Part shown: one piece after another, positions 1 to 10,891 of the stretch | Position numbering within the stretch: the stretch's first letter is position 1 | Layout: every line of letters starts with the position of its first letter | Source of the DNA: Kipferlia bialata | Lineage: Eukaryota > Fornicata | Reading direction: 5' to 3' | NCBI GenBank assembly: GCA_003568945.1 | Contig: BDIP01000225.1 | Span: forward strand, 1 to 24,501 | DNA: 24,501 bases | Program-made: the position numbers and the translations under genes | Notes under the pieces: model-generated | Told to the model about the DNA's origin: nothing | The model's database searches: none | The model's input: only the letters and a program-made list of their open reading frames with translations

Positions 1-165
1 AGTACGTGTTTGGATGTGTACTATCCAGTGGGTCTGGGGCATACAGTGGGTCCCCCCCCCCCCCCCACCACTCCCTTCCTTCTTCCCCCCTTTACCTGTA
101 CCTCTTTACACCTCTAGTACCACCCCTACATATATATACACCGTGTTGCCATGCTCTCACATCAG

Positions 166-2154
166 TGCTCCAGCTCATCACCTCACTGCTGCAGAGAGTG
201 GAGTCCCCCCCAGGGGTCACTGCCATTCTCAAGGGGATCATAAGGGTCCAGCTCATTCAAAAACGCCTGGAGAATGGGCTGAGGTCTGGATATATCCACT
301 TCAAGGACAATGAGCTAGCAGAGAAGGCACTGCTGGCACTCAGGTATACAACTAACCCACTGTATCCTGAAGTAGACACTCGAATGCTATTACACTTAAA
401 ATATGTGTCGAGTAGCCACCTATCCAAACCCAGGTATCAAGAGATTGATGGAAACCCACCTGCCTTCCCCGATCTCCACCTCATGCATCGTGTTGCAACC
501 CAGGGCGACCGGGCCAAGGTTCTTACCAACCAGGTATCGATTGCCCAACGCACAACTACACTTAAGCAGATGTCCGAGCATATATCTGAAACTGTCAGCA
601 AGGAGTGGCTGTTCTTAATCATACTTCCATTGCGACCAGTTACTGGCCTCTGCATATAGTAATGTAGCATGTACATACCCACACCCAGGCCGATGTGTAC
701 GTGTCCAACCTAGACAAGGCTGTCACCCGTCGCATGCTGTGCCAGGCACTGGAGCCCCTAGCAACAGTCGTGTCTGTCAGGTACATTGTGTGCTATATAC
801 AAGGTGTTCAGTGTATATATGGTATATGGTATTGTTTTACTCATATGAGTTGCAGTGTCTGCAAGTATTCCAATAGCTTCCCCCATCATTCGTCGTACCA
901 ACCGCTCTGTCTCCATTGATGTAAGGCTATTGCGCAATGCATCTGGTGTATCGCGCGGCATAGCCTATGTACAGTTCGAGGACAATGCTTCAGCACAAAC
1001 TGTAATCTCACGTGGCAACTTCATGTGCCTTGAGGGCAAGCAGATGAAGCTGGAGGCATTTGTGCCACTTGAGGAGAGAAAGAAGGTATTCATCTATTTC
1101 CATTCTTGTACATATACCAATTTCTTTAGTTGTTGAGAACCATTTCTACCCTCAGGGCACTAGATTTGACAATGTGTTCATACGGAACCTTCCACCTGGT
1201 ACTACTTCTGAGGGTAAGACGCCGTTTAGATACTCTCTTCACTCGGTACACGTTGCATTCATATGTTGCAATGTGTATTTCCGTATTACCGGCAGTATTC
1301 AATTTGCAGACTGTCTTCCGGTGTGACTTTGTAGTTATGTATCAGTCATAGCATCCTTTAGGTGAGAGTCCTCCTATATTCACTCCAGACGTAACAGAGC
1401 TCTGCGAGAAGCACGTCGGTAAGGTCACAAGTGCATACACCAAGGAAGACACCCGCAAGGTATACAGAGAGGAAATGAAATATTAACCACCTACTATGTT
1501 ATGTTAGTCGCTCTAACTCTAATCAGTCTGAGGCCGGAGAGGACGCCACCAGGAGAATGTTTGGTGCTGCCAGGTTTCAGGATCCCGATGACGCTGAGAG
1601 AGCTCTTTCCATTCTGCCCAAGGTACATACGCAGTTGTATGTGACTCGATACTCGATGTATGTGTGTGGTTGTCGCTTCTATCCAACGTCAGGTGTCACT
1701 TGGTGATGGAGAGGTCCTGTTCTGTTGCGAGCACAAGCGTACTCAGCAGAGAAAGAGAGAGAAGCGACAGATAAAGGCCAAACGTGAGGAGACCTACTAT
1801 GGCGGGAAGCGTAACATTCGTGTGGAAGGTTTGGCTGCTGGGACCACCAAGGGACACCTACAGACGGCCTTCAGTGGTTACGGCGCCATCATCTCTGTCT
1901 GTGTGTACCCCAAGAGGTCAGGCAAGTCGGTCGATGGGTTTGTGCTCTTTGAGACACCTGAGAGTGCCGCACAGGCCACTGAGGTGGGTGGCCTCACACT
2001 CAACTATGTAGAAGTATCAAGAATCTCTCAGAAATTGAGTTACTGAGAGCAGTTGTATTGACACCAGGATCTTGACAACACCGTGGTCCCTGTACTGAAC
2101 CCAGACGCAGCTGTGACAGTGAGGATTGTAGATAGGAAGATGAGAAAGAAGTAG
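166..2154 (+). CDS. Poly(A)-binding-protein-like protein, four RRMs (5' partial)
   Basis: Predicted RNA-binding protein with the PABPC RRM1-4 layout, likely binding mRNA poly(A) tails or related RNA. Exon model: 166-343, 434-533, 689-780, 926-1085, 1156-1213, 1362-1459, 1527-1622, 1693-2013, 2068-2154. Phases agree at all junctions and give about 395 residues. RRM1 keeps RNP1-like SGYIHF. RRM2 has RNP2 VYVSNL and RNP1 RGIAYVQF. RRM3 has RNP2 NVFIRNL but a weak RNP1 (MFGAARF). RRM4 has RNP2 NIRVEGL, RNP1-like VDGFVLF and a final strand VTVRIVDRKMRKK before TAG. The charged linkers before RRM3 (EERKKGTRFDNVFI) and RRM4 (KREKRQIKAKREE) sit where PABP linkers sit. RNP2 of RRM1 and the start codon lie upstream; the acceptor at 165 is tentative. 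The last intron (2014-2067) is inferred: read straight through, the frame stops at 2046 and loses the last strand. Unlike typical PABP, there is no proline-rich linker or C-terminal MLLE domain. Family assignment fairly confident; orthology to true PABP less so. Confidence 0.72.
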
Positions 2155-2347
2155 AAGCATAGTCACAGGAAATTAGGGGGAAGTCTGGATTTGGATTTGG
2201 ACAGATTAGTGTTTCAGAAATATACTGATACCTTTGGTTTAGATAGAGATCAATGGTACAATAGTTACTATAGCTTCATGGCGTGTGCACTGCCAGACGT
2301 AGTCTATTGTACTACACACCACTCACAACCTCAGTGACTATCAGACT

Positions 2348-5300
2348 CTAGAGGTTGACATGGTGGTGCCTAGCAAGAGGGTCAAGATACCCAGGAATGA
2401 GCAACCCTAAATCTTGCTTATCAGACCCAAGAACGACTCTCAGAGAGGTGGTGGATTGGTTCTCGAATGAGTTCTTACAGAAGTCCATTAATAGACATCG
2501 CACCCTTGGGGACCAAATCACAACTGGAAGGTCTAAGTAGTGGTCGATAGTGAGCTCCTTGGCGTCGTATGACCATCTCGTCACCGGGAGAGTGGAATCA
2601 CGTGTATGGAGTACGAACACACCATAACATGACACGTCTCCAAGCCCCTCCTCAGTAGGATGTCTGAATGCTACAGGCACTACATCATCTCCTGACTCCT
2701 CCCCCTCCCTTCTGAACATGTTGCGTCCTAGTGACATCAGCCCCACACAGGCCACGTCACACACTGTAGGGTCTGCTATTGCAACGCCATCTGGCCCTAG
2801 GCTCCACCCAAGGGTGCCCCCTTCCGTGTTATATGCTAGGCGAGGCAGGTAGGCATGGTTGTACTCCTCGGAGATCTGGTCTGTGACAATCTAGTGGTTA
2901 GGAGTTCCAAGAGGTTAGGGATACAGTGTCCCGCTAGAGAAGCATCCCACTGTCATTCACAAATCTGGGATAGCACTTCCCTTGATGTCTTCCTCTGAAA
3001 ACAACATGTGGCGAAACATATTCCTAGTGTGAGAAATAGCATTTCACTAGCGTTCACTCGACAATTGACTCATTTCCGATGAAATATCATGGCCATTGAC
3101 TCAATGAGAATACCTGTCTGGTGGCACAACTAAGCAAAGTCGGTATTGCCTGAGTGACGATAACATACCTTACTCCTGTGAGAAACGGTACACAGAACAG
3201 GTCCCCTTCCCAGTAGTGCTCAAGTGGCACTCTCTCTAAGGCGTCAGACTCCCATACAGGGACTTCTCTTCCTCCTACCAAGACTGCAGTGGTGTGCGTG
3301 GCCTGGATAAGGGAGTGCCCCACCAGGTCCTGCCCCAGCCATGGACTGATACTCACAGTGTCACCGGCAAGAGACACAGAAGTGTTCATGTACCTTGATG
3401 AGAAGAAGAGATTGACCTAGGACACTATACATCTGAACAAGTGGACATGGATAGAACTCTTACCTTTGTGTGTCCATGCAGGTTCCAAATAGGGAGAGAC
3501 GTGTTGGAAGACAAAGTGAAACCCTGTGCGCTAATGGATCATCTCCTAATGCTGGAAGACCGACTAGTATTGCACTTTCAACACTATGATCTCCCGGCTG
3601 GCCACACAACTCCACATTTAGGCCCCATGCTGCCTTCTGCAGCACTAGTTCCCTCGAACTCATACCAGTATACTGCTGGGTCAGGTGAAGGGCAGCTGGG
3701 TATCGGTCGAGAGCATCATCAGGCCATGTCTGTCTGGGACCCGTGTAGTGGATGGGATGCACACAGGGAAGAGTTGTCGGTCTGACAAAGAGGTTGAAGA
3801 CTACAGTCTTGGCTGCACTCACCGACATGTTGGAAGTATGTGCAGTATGGGGCCACTGTTGACATATACTCTCTACAGCCCGGTGGACAGAGTCAGGAGG
3901 CACTGCTTGAAACTCTGTGTACTCTTGGTACTGTCTCAGCCATGGACCTCTTGCCAGGAAGGGTGAGGGTATGCCCTCGGATGCTGTGGCCTGGTCGAAC
4001 TGGGGGAGAAGAGTCAGGATGCCCTGCCGCTGTCTCTCAGAGTAGGAGACCATATTATCCATGTAGTTCCTGTCCTTAGAGTACATGTTCAGCAGCCTCA
4101 GTGGGGCATGTAGGATGCTGATGTCTTCCTGGAGTGTGTACAGTACTCCTAGTCGCAGTTGTGCAAGTCTGCTGCACTGCCGGTTTGACATCCTTGTCGA
4201 ACCACAGTCCAGGAGCCAGTGGCAGTATCCTGTGTGAGCAGCAGTATTATAATGACTGTCACATTGTGCCTAAAAGAATACACTTCTATCAATCGACCGC
4301 TGCTACTACCGAGTATCTCATACCTGACCGACTTTTAGGTGATGGCACCGCCTGCAAGAAGGCTGCTAGGAGCATCTGGGTCCTGTTGACGTCTCTGACA
4401 GAGGTGGCTCTCCCATATACAAAGGATTGCAAGGCCGAGTTCAATTGTGACTGGCAGCGGTCAAGGGCTCCCAAGATATTTGTATGTCCCTCTATAAGTC
4501 GTGCACTGAGACACTCAAGGTCTTTGAGGGAAGAGACACCCTTGCAGCTCTCCCTGAACAGCAGGAGTAGGGGGAGGTATCTGATCCCAAAAGGGTCCAG
4601 TGTCCGCGACACTTGTGGAGGATGCCAGTACTCTCCAGCTGCGGTTGTAGCGGCAACCAGGCTACCAAATCCAGCGAATGCCTTGGCCACAGGGTCAGCT
4701 GTCTCTATGTCTGAGAGGTCGATAGGGCTGAGGTAGATGGGTATGGGCATCGTCTCGGTGTCTCCTGTGGATGATACCCCCCTCACCCGCTGGTCCAGCA
4801 TGTACAGCATGGACCCTAGAGCCCGGGTTGTGTGGCCCATACCACCAGAGCCTGCAGTGAGTGTAATATATGTCAGAGTTGTGAGGGTATAAGCCAATAT
4901 TCCCTTCCCTTCAACACGCAGGGATGAACTGTTAGACCTAGAGAACCAGAGAGACCTAATAGTTTCCCTGGTGGAACATATAGTATACAGTGCACATGGG
5001 TTACTTACAGACCTTTGTGGAAGTAGCAGTTACCGACTCTAGCGGGAGGGCGGCGTATGGTGTCACAAAACAGCCGAAGCTGAGAAGAAGGATCCTCCAG
5101 AAGGGTGGAAGCAATGTGTATCAGCTCCTGGTATGAGAAGAGACAAGGACGTTGGGGAGGGGGGGGGGGGACTGGGACAATAGTGTGAAGGGAGGAGTGT
5201 GTAGTGTTCGTATAGGTGTCCATGTCAATCCACCTCCGGTACTGTGTAGGGAAGTGTATCCCCCTCGATGTCGTCTGGGATGCACCGAAGGGCAGACTGC

Positions 5301-5374
5301 ACACCACTCCTCAGTGTGTCTCTCATCCTCAGCAACGCATTAATCAAACTCTGGTCAAACTGATATGTAGCCAT
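2348..5374 (-). CDS. Unidentified long multi-exon protein (about 870 residues)
   Basis: I do not recognise the family. ATG at 5374. Supported exons (minus, high to low): 5374-5243, 5127-5009, 4937-4324, 4229-3464, 3393-3169, with donors GTAAGT at 5008 and GTATGA at 4323, and phases that agree at each junction. The 3' part is less certain: a likely exon 3023-2961 and a last exon 2890-2348 ending in TAG. Between 3168 and 3110 either the frame reads through or a 19-base intron is removed. The protein starts MATYQFDQSLINALL. It is Leu-rich and probably helical in the first 350 residues, with a low-complexity Gly/Thr stretch (LTAGSGGMGH), and ends LARHHHVNL. No signal peptide, clear membrane segment or catalytic motif is visible. 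A GTGAGT inside exon 4 near 3825 is probably coding, since removing a short intron there breaks the frame. The gene converges on the PABP-like gene, with 193 bases between the stops. Introns here carry no exon-edge copies. Confidence 0.6.
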
Positions 5375-6083
5375 GTTTAGCCTTGATAAGGTGTGAGTCT
5401 GTCTCTGTTATCTGAAGGGAGAGATGGCAGCTGAACCTAATGATACCCTCAGAATTGGTTTCTTGATCGGATGGTAATTGATGGGTCCATATGTATGATA
5501 CCATGAGTCCTACCGAAAGCTACGGTTAACCTAACAGATGGGAGTGGTACACATCAGTGGACACAGCAAGATATCCCCACGGCTACTTTACTCTCACCAG
5601 AAGTGCACTGATACTGAAGCATCAGCTATATAGTACGGTACCTATTTATGGTACAAATACTGGGTATATCAGCCTACTCACCTACTGAGTCGCCAGATGC
5701 TTGTGGCTTCTCTTCTCCTATACTGAAGAGCGACGATTGATAGCTCGACAGAGTCTCTGAGAGAGTACAGCGAAAAACACACTGAAGGAATCTCTTTTCA
5801 GTGTCGATTTCAATGTCGATTTCAGAACCGTTTAAATACGTTCATGGATTCGAATCCAAGGTATTCGAATTGCCCAATCTCACAGAGCCAGCTCCGATAG
5901 GGAAGCATAAGATACCAAGGAAGGAAGTCGTTTATTGTTTGGTGTAGATCATACTAGTAGGAACAGTAAGAGAGACGAAAAGACAGCTGAGCTACTAGTT
6001 TGGACTGATCCTTAAAATGATGATCAAGTGTGTGGCCGAAGGATGATCGGCATGGGAGATGGACGACACTCCTCTCTTCGATT
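5375..6083. other. Divergent intergenic region, no gene seen
   Basis: This spacer lies between the start codons of the unidentified minus-strand gene (5374) and the plus-strand acetyltransferase (6084), so it should carry both promoters. I see no convincing coding segment. Notable short sequences are a direct repeat GTCGATTTCA (5805-5814 and 5817-5826, approximate) and two copies of the palindrome ATTCGAAT at 5848-5855 and 5863-5870. Promoter elements cannot be assigned from sequence alone. Confidence 0.5.
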
Positions 6084-6536
6084 ATGGGGGACCAGATCCG
6101 CAGGGCCACAGTCGATGACCTCCCTGCCTTGCAGGCCCTGGCCCGGCGTGTGATAGACGGGTGTTACCGGGGCTTCCTAGGGGACGAGGGGGTGGACTGG
6201 TACATTGGGAGTGGGGAGTCTGACAGGGAGGTTGCCAAGCACATCGACAGCACCGACGTCCTGGTGCGTGAGGGGACTGTTCTGGGACTGGTAGTGTGTC
6301 TGGATGACCTAGTCCACTTGCTGATGGTGGATGTGCATGCCCAGAGGTCAGGGGCCGGCACCCTCCTGCTCACCCATGCCACCGACAAGATGTTCCAGGC
6401 AGGCAAGGGTGTCATACACGTGGAGACGTTCAAAGGCAATGATAGGGCAATTGCGTTCTATACAAAGAACAACTGGACACAGGTTCAGAGGACAGGAGGG
6501 GAGGAAGAGAGGGTGTTCTTCGAAAAGAGGAGATAG
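6084..6536 (+). CDS. GNAT-family N-acetyltransferase, intronless
   Basis: A 150-residue acetyl-CoA-dependent N-acetyltransferase; the acceptor substrate is unknown. It begins MGDQIRRATVDDLPAL, the usual first strand and helix of GNAT domains. Motif A is at residues 82-98 (VDVHAQRSGAGTLL), where QRSGAG (87-92) is the Q/R-x-x-G-x-G/A pyrophosphate-binding loop. The C-terminal part has ETFKGNDRAIAFYTKNNW (114-131), matching the common N...A..FY...GF/W ending with the tyrosine often used as general acid. The length is that of a single free-standing domain. I chose ATG 6084 over the in-frame GTG at 6030 because the domain starts right after the ATG, with A at -3 and G at +4. No intron interrupts it, unlike every other gene in the window, and the style resembles small bacterial acetyltransferases. 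Cytosolic location is inferred from the lack of a signal or membrane segment. Confidence 0.85.
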   Translation: MGDQIRRATVDDLPALQALARRVIDGCYRGFLGDEGVDWYIGSGESDREVAKHIDSTDVLVREGTVLGLVVCLDDLVHLLMVDVHAQRSGAGTLLLTHATDKMFQAGKGVIHVETFKGNDRAIAFYTKNNWTQVQRTGGEEERVFFEKRR

Positions 6537-7513
6537 ACGTGCTTCACTCTATATTCCTCATTATTCTGGTAGATAAGACCCACTACCCAGTAGAAGAGAA
6601 GATATGCGGTACTAGTGCTACCCTCTTGGCGTCTGACGGGACTGCGTTGGAGGGAGACTATGTCGGTCAGAGTGAGTGGTATAATGCTGGTGTATTGTAC
6701 TATTTGTAGAGAGAGAGAGAGGTGGGGGGGGCACCCAGTGGTAGATTGTTTTAACTGTTTCTGCAAGGCCTCTCTGTGTGTCTTTAAGGCCAGAGACCTG
6801 GAGAGGTACTCTATATTATTAGGCACAACTCAGGGATAAATTTAGCATATGGTGGTCCATGTTTCTCTCCTTCTCCCCCCCCCCCCTACTCCTGCCCCCC
6901 CCCACATCCGAGGTATAGAGATTCTCTCTACTTATCCTCTACCTATTCTCTCCACTATCTTACTATCCCCTTGACACATATATACCTTCGTTCCTTTCCT
7001 CTCTGTATGTCATCCTTACAGGCAGTGCTGGCAAGTTGGCAGAGGCACTCGACATATAGCAGGTGTGCAGATGGGTGGGAGTCTTCCCTCCAAATCTAGC
7101 CCAAGTCTCATTTCTCTCTCTTCACTATTGTTGTGCCCTACATATATATATAAGCCCTTGACTCCCAGGACTGACCATGTGACCAGTCAGTGTCCGGAAG
7201 AGAAGGAGGTGAGCGAAGCACCCTCAAGATAGAGGCATTACTGAATAGAGTCTATTCAATAGACCCTTTGTTCTGTGAAGCGTGTAGGCGTTGGTGTGTC
7301 CAAAAATTGCATTCAGTGTGACCCATTCTTTAGTGTTCTTGCATATTAGATGCAAGTTGGGAACGGTGTGTAGATTTTTGGTCTCATTTAGTGTCAAGCA
7401 GACGCAACTGGTCTCTTTCCAGCATTTGTGAGTGTGTGTAAACCAGATGCTGTCATGTGTAATCAAGTCTCCCCTACACGCTTTTCAAATTTCTATATAC
7501 TATCTCATAGCAG
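6537..7513. other. Region upstream of TM2 gene; no firm coding exon
   Basis: It contains the 3' flank of the acetyltransferase and, presumably, the 5' UTR, promoter and early exons of the TM2-domain gene. There are poly-C/poly-G runs (about 6723-6730 and 6879-6905). Possible small exons were examined (an ATG near 6850 with a Pro-rich reading; 7021-7063; 7170-7209), but none joined the downstream gene in phase without a stop. The first exon of the next gene is therefore unresolved. Confidence 0.4.
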
Positions 7514-10400
7514 GTTCTCCCAATGGCGGACAGCCTCTGGTGATGCCAGTACCACAGTACACTCCCAGCCAGGTATAGTGGTACATGTACTACATGGAGA
7601 ATGAGGCTTCAGACAATTGTGTAAATTTGTCGCTCCAAAAACTGGTCCAGTCAATTCGTTCTCTTCACGACCCTCTCTTGTAGATCTATCTACCCATATC
7701 CCTCACTGTGCAGGATGGCCCTGTTGGTGGAGACATGACCGATGAGCAGAAGAAGGAGAGGGTGGGTGGACGCATACTAATGTATTTCTAGCATGTCTAT
7801 GTGACTCCATCACTGTGGAGAGCCCTGTTTTCCTATCCTCTATCCTAACCGCCAGATCCTCCTGATGCAGCAGTTGCAGTGGCAGCACATGGAGATGGAG
7901 ACTCTGGCCGCTAGGCAGGTACGTATCATATTTCTCTTCATTACCCCTCCTCTCTCTACACAGTCATTAGTGATTCACTAATACCCCCACCCCCCTGCTC
8001 TCTCATCACAGCAGCCCCCCCAGGCACAGCCCCAGATGCAGCCGCAGATGCAGCCCCAGATGCAGCCTCAGATGCAGCCCCAGATGCAGCCCCAGATGAG
8101 GCCCCAGCAGACCACCACTGTAGTGAGCCAGGTACATTGATAGACACGTTGTATATACTCTCTCTCTCTCTCGCACCCAGTTTGGTATTTCTCCCATTGT
8201 CTCACACCTGTCTGTCCCTCTCACCCTCAGAATGGCACCAGGGTGGTCCCCAAGAGCCTGTGCACAGCGTATGCCTTTTGGGTACGAGCCTATCCCAATC
8301 CTCTTGTCCCTGTTGTCTTAGTCACCACAATCGGCGGCCTCCCCCCCCCCCCACCTCCGCCTGTCAGTCACCCACTCACCCCCCAGTTCATAGGCTGCCA
8401 CCACTACTACCTAGGCAACTGCTGCGTGGGCTGGCTCTACAACATGACATTTGGCGGCTGTACGTGAGTCTCTCTCTCTCTCTCTCTCTCTCTGTCCCAC
8501 CCCCAGGCGGTCTCTGGGCCATGATTGACCTCTGTCTCATGTCCAGCCATGTCAATGCCGCAAACTTGAGGAGGGGGTGCTACACACCAGGTGTGGATCT
8601 ATCCAAATATCATAATATGTATAATGTACAACATACAATGTATACTATACACACTGGATACTAAATGTATCTATGTATGTATCATTAGGTTGCTGCACAC
8701 CAGGTGTGATATCTACACATCCATTGTATACCAGTCCTGTACATACTGCCACCCACCCCAGGCCACACCACTGTCAACATCAGTCAGGGGGGCATGGTGG
8801 GTGCTAGCCCACTCATCCAGGTACACCCACCTAAAGTCATATATACGTCTATATCTATATCTATATGTATGTAGCGGACACCTCACCCTCTCTCATATTC
8901 TCTTCATGTATTGGGATTCGACGTCTGATGTATTGCTTACATACCCCTCACCTTAGCCTAACCAGATGAACCCAGCCACACCGGCAGTAGCAGCGAAGCC
9001 AGGCCCAGGTATATTACTGTATGTCTATCTATATATGGATATAGAGAACATGCCTGGAGTGCACCCTAACTCTTCATCCAGCTTCCCCCCCTGTATATCC
9101 GTACTTATATGTCCTGTCTGACCCCAGCCTCCAAGACCCCTGCTGTTGCTCTGTCCCTCATAGGTCTTGTCCTCTGCGGTCTTAACATACTGGTGCACAC
9201 TCTGGAGACAGAACACGAATACGGTGAGATTATACTTTCACACAGAAGATACAACATGAATGCTAGTGCTCTAGACTTGCATCTGGGTCCTCTCTGACCC
9301 TCAGTGGGGAACCATGTTGTGACGATGCCCTGGTTCTTCCACATAGCCTTGAACCTGGCGGAGCTTGTCGAGGAGATGTTCGATCCAGATTTCCTCATTA
9401 GGTGTGGGCTTTTCTCTTCACATATGTGCGAATGGTGTTGTATGTAGATTGGCTCTATCAGGTTTGTGTGCCCCATGTTCTGATATTGTAGATACACGCC
9501 CATCCTCTAGCATATCTTTAGCATGTTGGCATTTAGCCCTAGAACTCCCAGTTATGTCTCACCCTCAGCATCTACTACATATACTGTATATGTAACATAT
9601 ACATGTACTATATATACATGTACTATGTACCGTCTTACCCCCAGCATCTACTGGCTCATCCTCACTGTCCTCTTTGCCGTGCCCCCCACTGTCCTGAGCC
9701 TGATAGGAATGAGAAAGGTAGGCAGAACCTACCACGTTTGTGTCATGCATTCTCACAAATCGGTATCCTATTGCGTGGTGTCCCGGTAGTTCCCGGTATC
9801 TGTGTATACTCTCCTTACATATACTGCACATACTCTGTATCTACAGCGGTCGTGTATTGTCCTAGAACTGACTATAGGCCCCCTACATTACCTCTGATCC
9901 TGCCAAGCACCACTGCCGTAAGAGCCTAGCCACTCTGTGCTCTGTGATGAATTTTGCGGGTGCTGGCGCCCAGGTATAGGTGTCGGTGTGGGGCATATGG
10001 TGGCATACTATCTCTGCACTCTATCTACATGCCTGACCCCAGCTTGCTTTCGCCATCTATGAGCAGTTCAAGTACGCTGACTACCGTGGCGGGCTAATAT
10101 CCGTATATGACTACATGGTACGTAAGCAGTCAGAGTCAAGTGTGAAGCATCCTGTGATATATCAGGAACTCTAGTAACATGTGTAAGATTGATATATATA
10201 TGATTGTCTTTCTGTGAATACAATGCTTAGGAATTGGGAACGCTGTTGAGATCTTGTGCCTAGACTAGGTATCCTAGTGCATGTTCCCACTGCTCTAACC
10301 CTAGGATGCCCTCCAGGGAGTGCTGTTCATCTCCACCTATGGCCGGTATGCATGTGCCGGGGCAGCACTGTGTCTGGCACTGGCGGCTGGAACAGCATAG
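7514..10400 (+). CDS. TM2-domain membrane protein with four extra membrane helices (5' end unresolved)
   Basis: Exons: 7514-7572, 7714-7761, 7856-7918, 8012-8131, 8231-8281, 8387-8459, 8507-8590, 8762-8820, 8957-9008, 9128-9223, 9305-9401, 9645-9717, 9878-9973, 10043-10117, 10305-10400. Phases agree throughout. From the first in-frame ATG (7543) this gives about 370 residues, but a start further upstream is possible. Order: a charged region with MTDEQKKERILLMQQLQ (probably helical), a QMQP repeat tract, then a TM2 domain from about residue 95. There the pattern K-S...FIGCHHYYLGN...F-G-G-C-G-L-W-A-M-I-D matches the usual H-R-F-Y-L-G and G-G-x-G-x-W-x-x-D of TM2. After a linker come hydrophobic segments such as VALSLIGLVLCGLNILV, IYWLILTVLFAVPPTVLSL, SLATLCSVMNFAGAGAQLAF and a final YACAGAALCLALAAGTA. 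TM2 proteins are two-helix membrane proteins of mostly unknown role. The C-terminal four-helix part could be MARVEL- or CASP-like, which I cannot confirm. Confidence 0.75.
8033..8105 (+). repeat. 12-base coding minisatellite, Gln-Met-Gln-Pro repeats
   Basis: Six near-perfect copies of a 12-base unit (CAGATGCAGCCC with third-base changes; the last has Arg for Gln) lie within exon 8012-8131 of the TM2 gene. They encode (QMQP)n just before the TM2 domain. Such tracts change length easily and would form a flexible cytosolic or lumenal spacer. Confidence 0.9.
8577..8712 (+). repeat. Exon-end duplication in TM2 gene intron
   Basis: The end of exon 8507-8590 with its donor (about 8577-8600, TGCTACACACCAG then GTGTGGATCTAT) recurs at about 8689-8712 (TGCTGCACACCAG then GTGTGATATCTA) inside the following intron. 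The copy preserves the AG|GT junction. Confidence 0.7.
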
Positions 10401-10572
10401 GGTGTAGATTCTACACTGTAGACACACAGAGAGAGAGACAGGTGTGTCTGTGTGATGAAGTAATAGAGTGTGTTTGATTATTTAATTTCAAACATTTCTG
10501 TCCAGTCTTCTCATGTTGTTCATGTTTGGCTCTCTATTCCACTCGAATCACTAGTCTAAAGAGTACTAGTGA
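10401..10572. other. 3' flank of TM2 gene
   Basis: AT-rich sequence after the TAG at 10398-10400. No gene was recognised. Confidence 0.4.
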
Positions 10573-10769
10573 CTATGTGGGTACTCTAGCAGCGCAGGGA
10601 CTGAGTCCTCCCAAGTAGTGCGATGCATCAGAGAAGGTGTGGAGACTGTGAAAGCCAGCAATGAGAGTGTCTGCACAATAGAGCTGGCAACGCGTAGACT
10701 GCTTGAATCTGCACTTGGACAGATACGTCACTATCTCTCACACAAGGAGAGAGGGGTTACCCACAGTAG
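10573..10769 (+). other. Possible unassigned coding exon, heptad-like reading
   Basis: An open plus-strand reading from 10573 gives an amphipathic stretch (TVKASNESVCTIELATRRLL, then ESALGQIRHYLSHKER) that looks more like real helix than chance translation. It ends at a good AG|GTACAT donor (10769). An acceptor at 10859 would continue the frame into a Leu/Cys-rich hydrophobic reading to a stop near 11017. However, that second part is antisense to the better supported last exon of the minus-strand gene, so it may be an artefact. No start codon or upstream exon was found. It could be an exon of an unrecognised coiled-coil gene, or chance. Confidence 0.25.
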
Positions 10770-10891
10770 GTACATGCACATGACCCTACTGGGCGGCAGT
10801 GCCAACTGTGTATGGGACTACTACCCTAGTGGGATTTTCCCACCCTCTACAGTATAGCAAGAGGGGCCGCTGCTGGACATGGTGCTATGCC

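Noticed and set aside
3785-3825. A 41-base intron with GTGAGT and CAG inside the large minus-strand exon
   Set aside because: Removing it shifts the frame to an early stop, whereas reading through stays open for over 100 codons to a good donor.
4134-4736. 200-codon plus-strand open frame
   Set aside because: It is antisense to exons of the minus-strand gene, which have in-phase splice sites; its composition looks like a shadow frame.
5846-5857. GGATTCGAATCC, which resembles a tRNA T-arm/B box
   Set aside because: No A box, acceptor-stem pairing or anticodon arm is found within the preceding 80 bases, so it is not called as a tRNA.
6030-6083. Extended N-terminus of the acetyltransferase from a GTG
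   Set aside because: A non-AUG start is unlikely in a eukaryotic nuclear gene, and the GNAT fold begins right after the ATG at 6084.
7021-7209. Two possible early exons of the TM2 gene
   Set aside because: Neither joins the first supported exon in the required phase without a stop.
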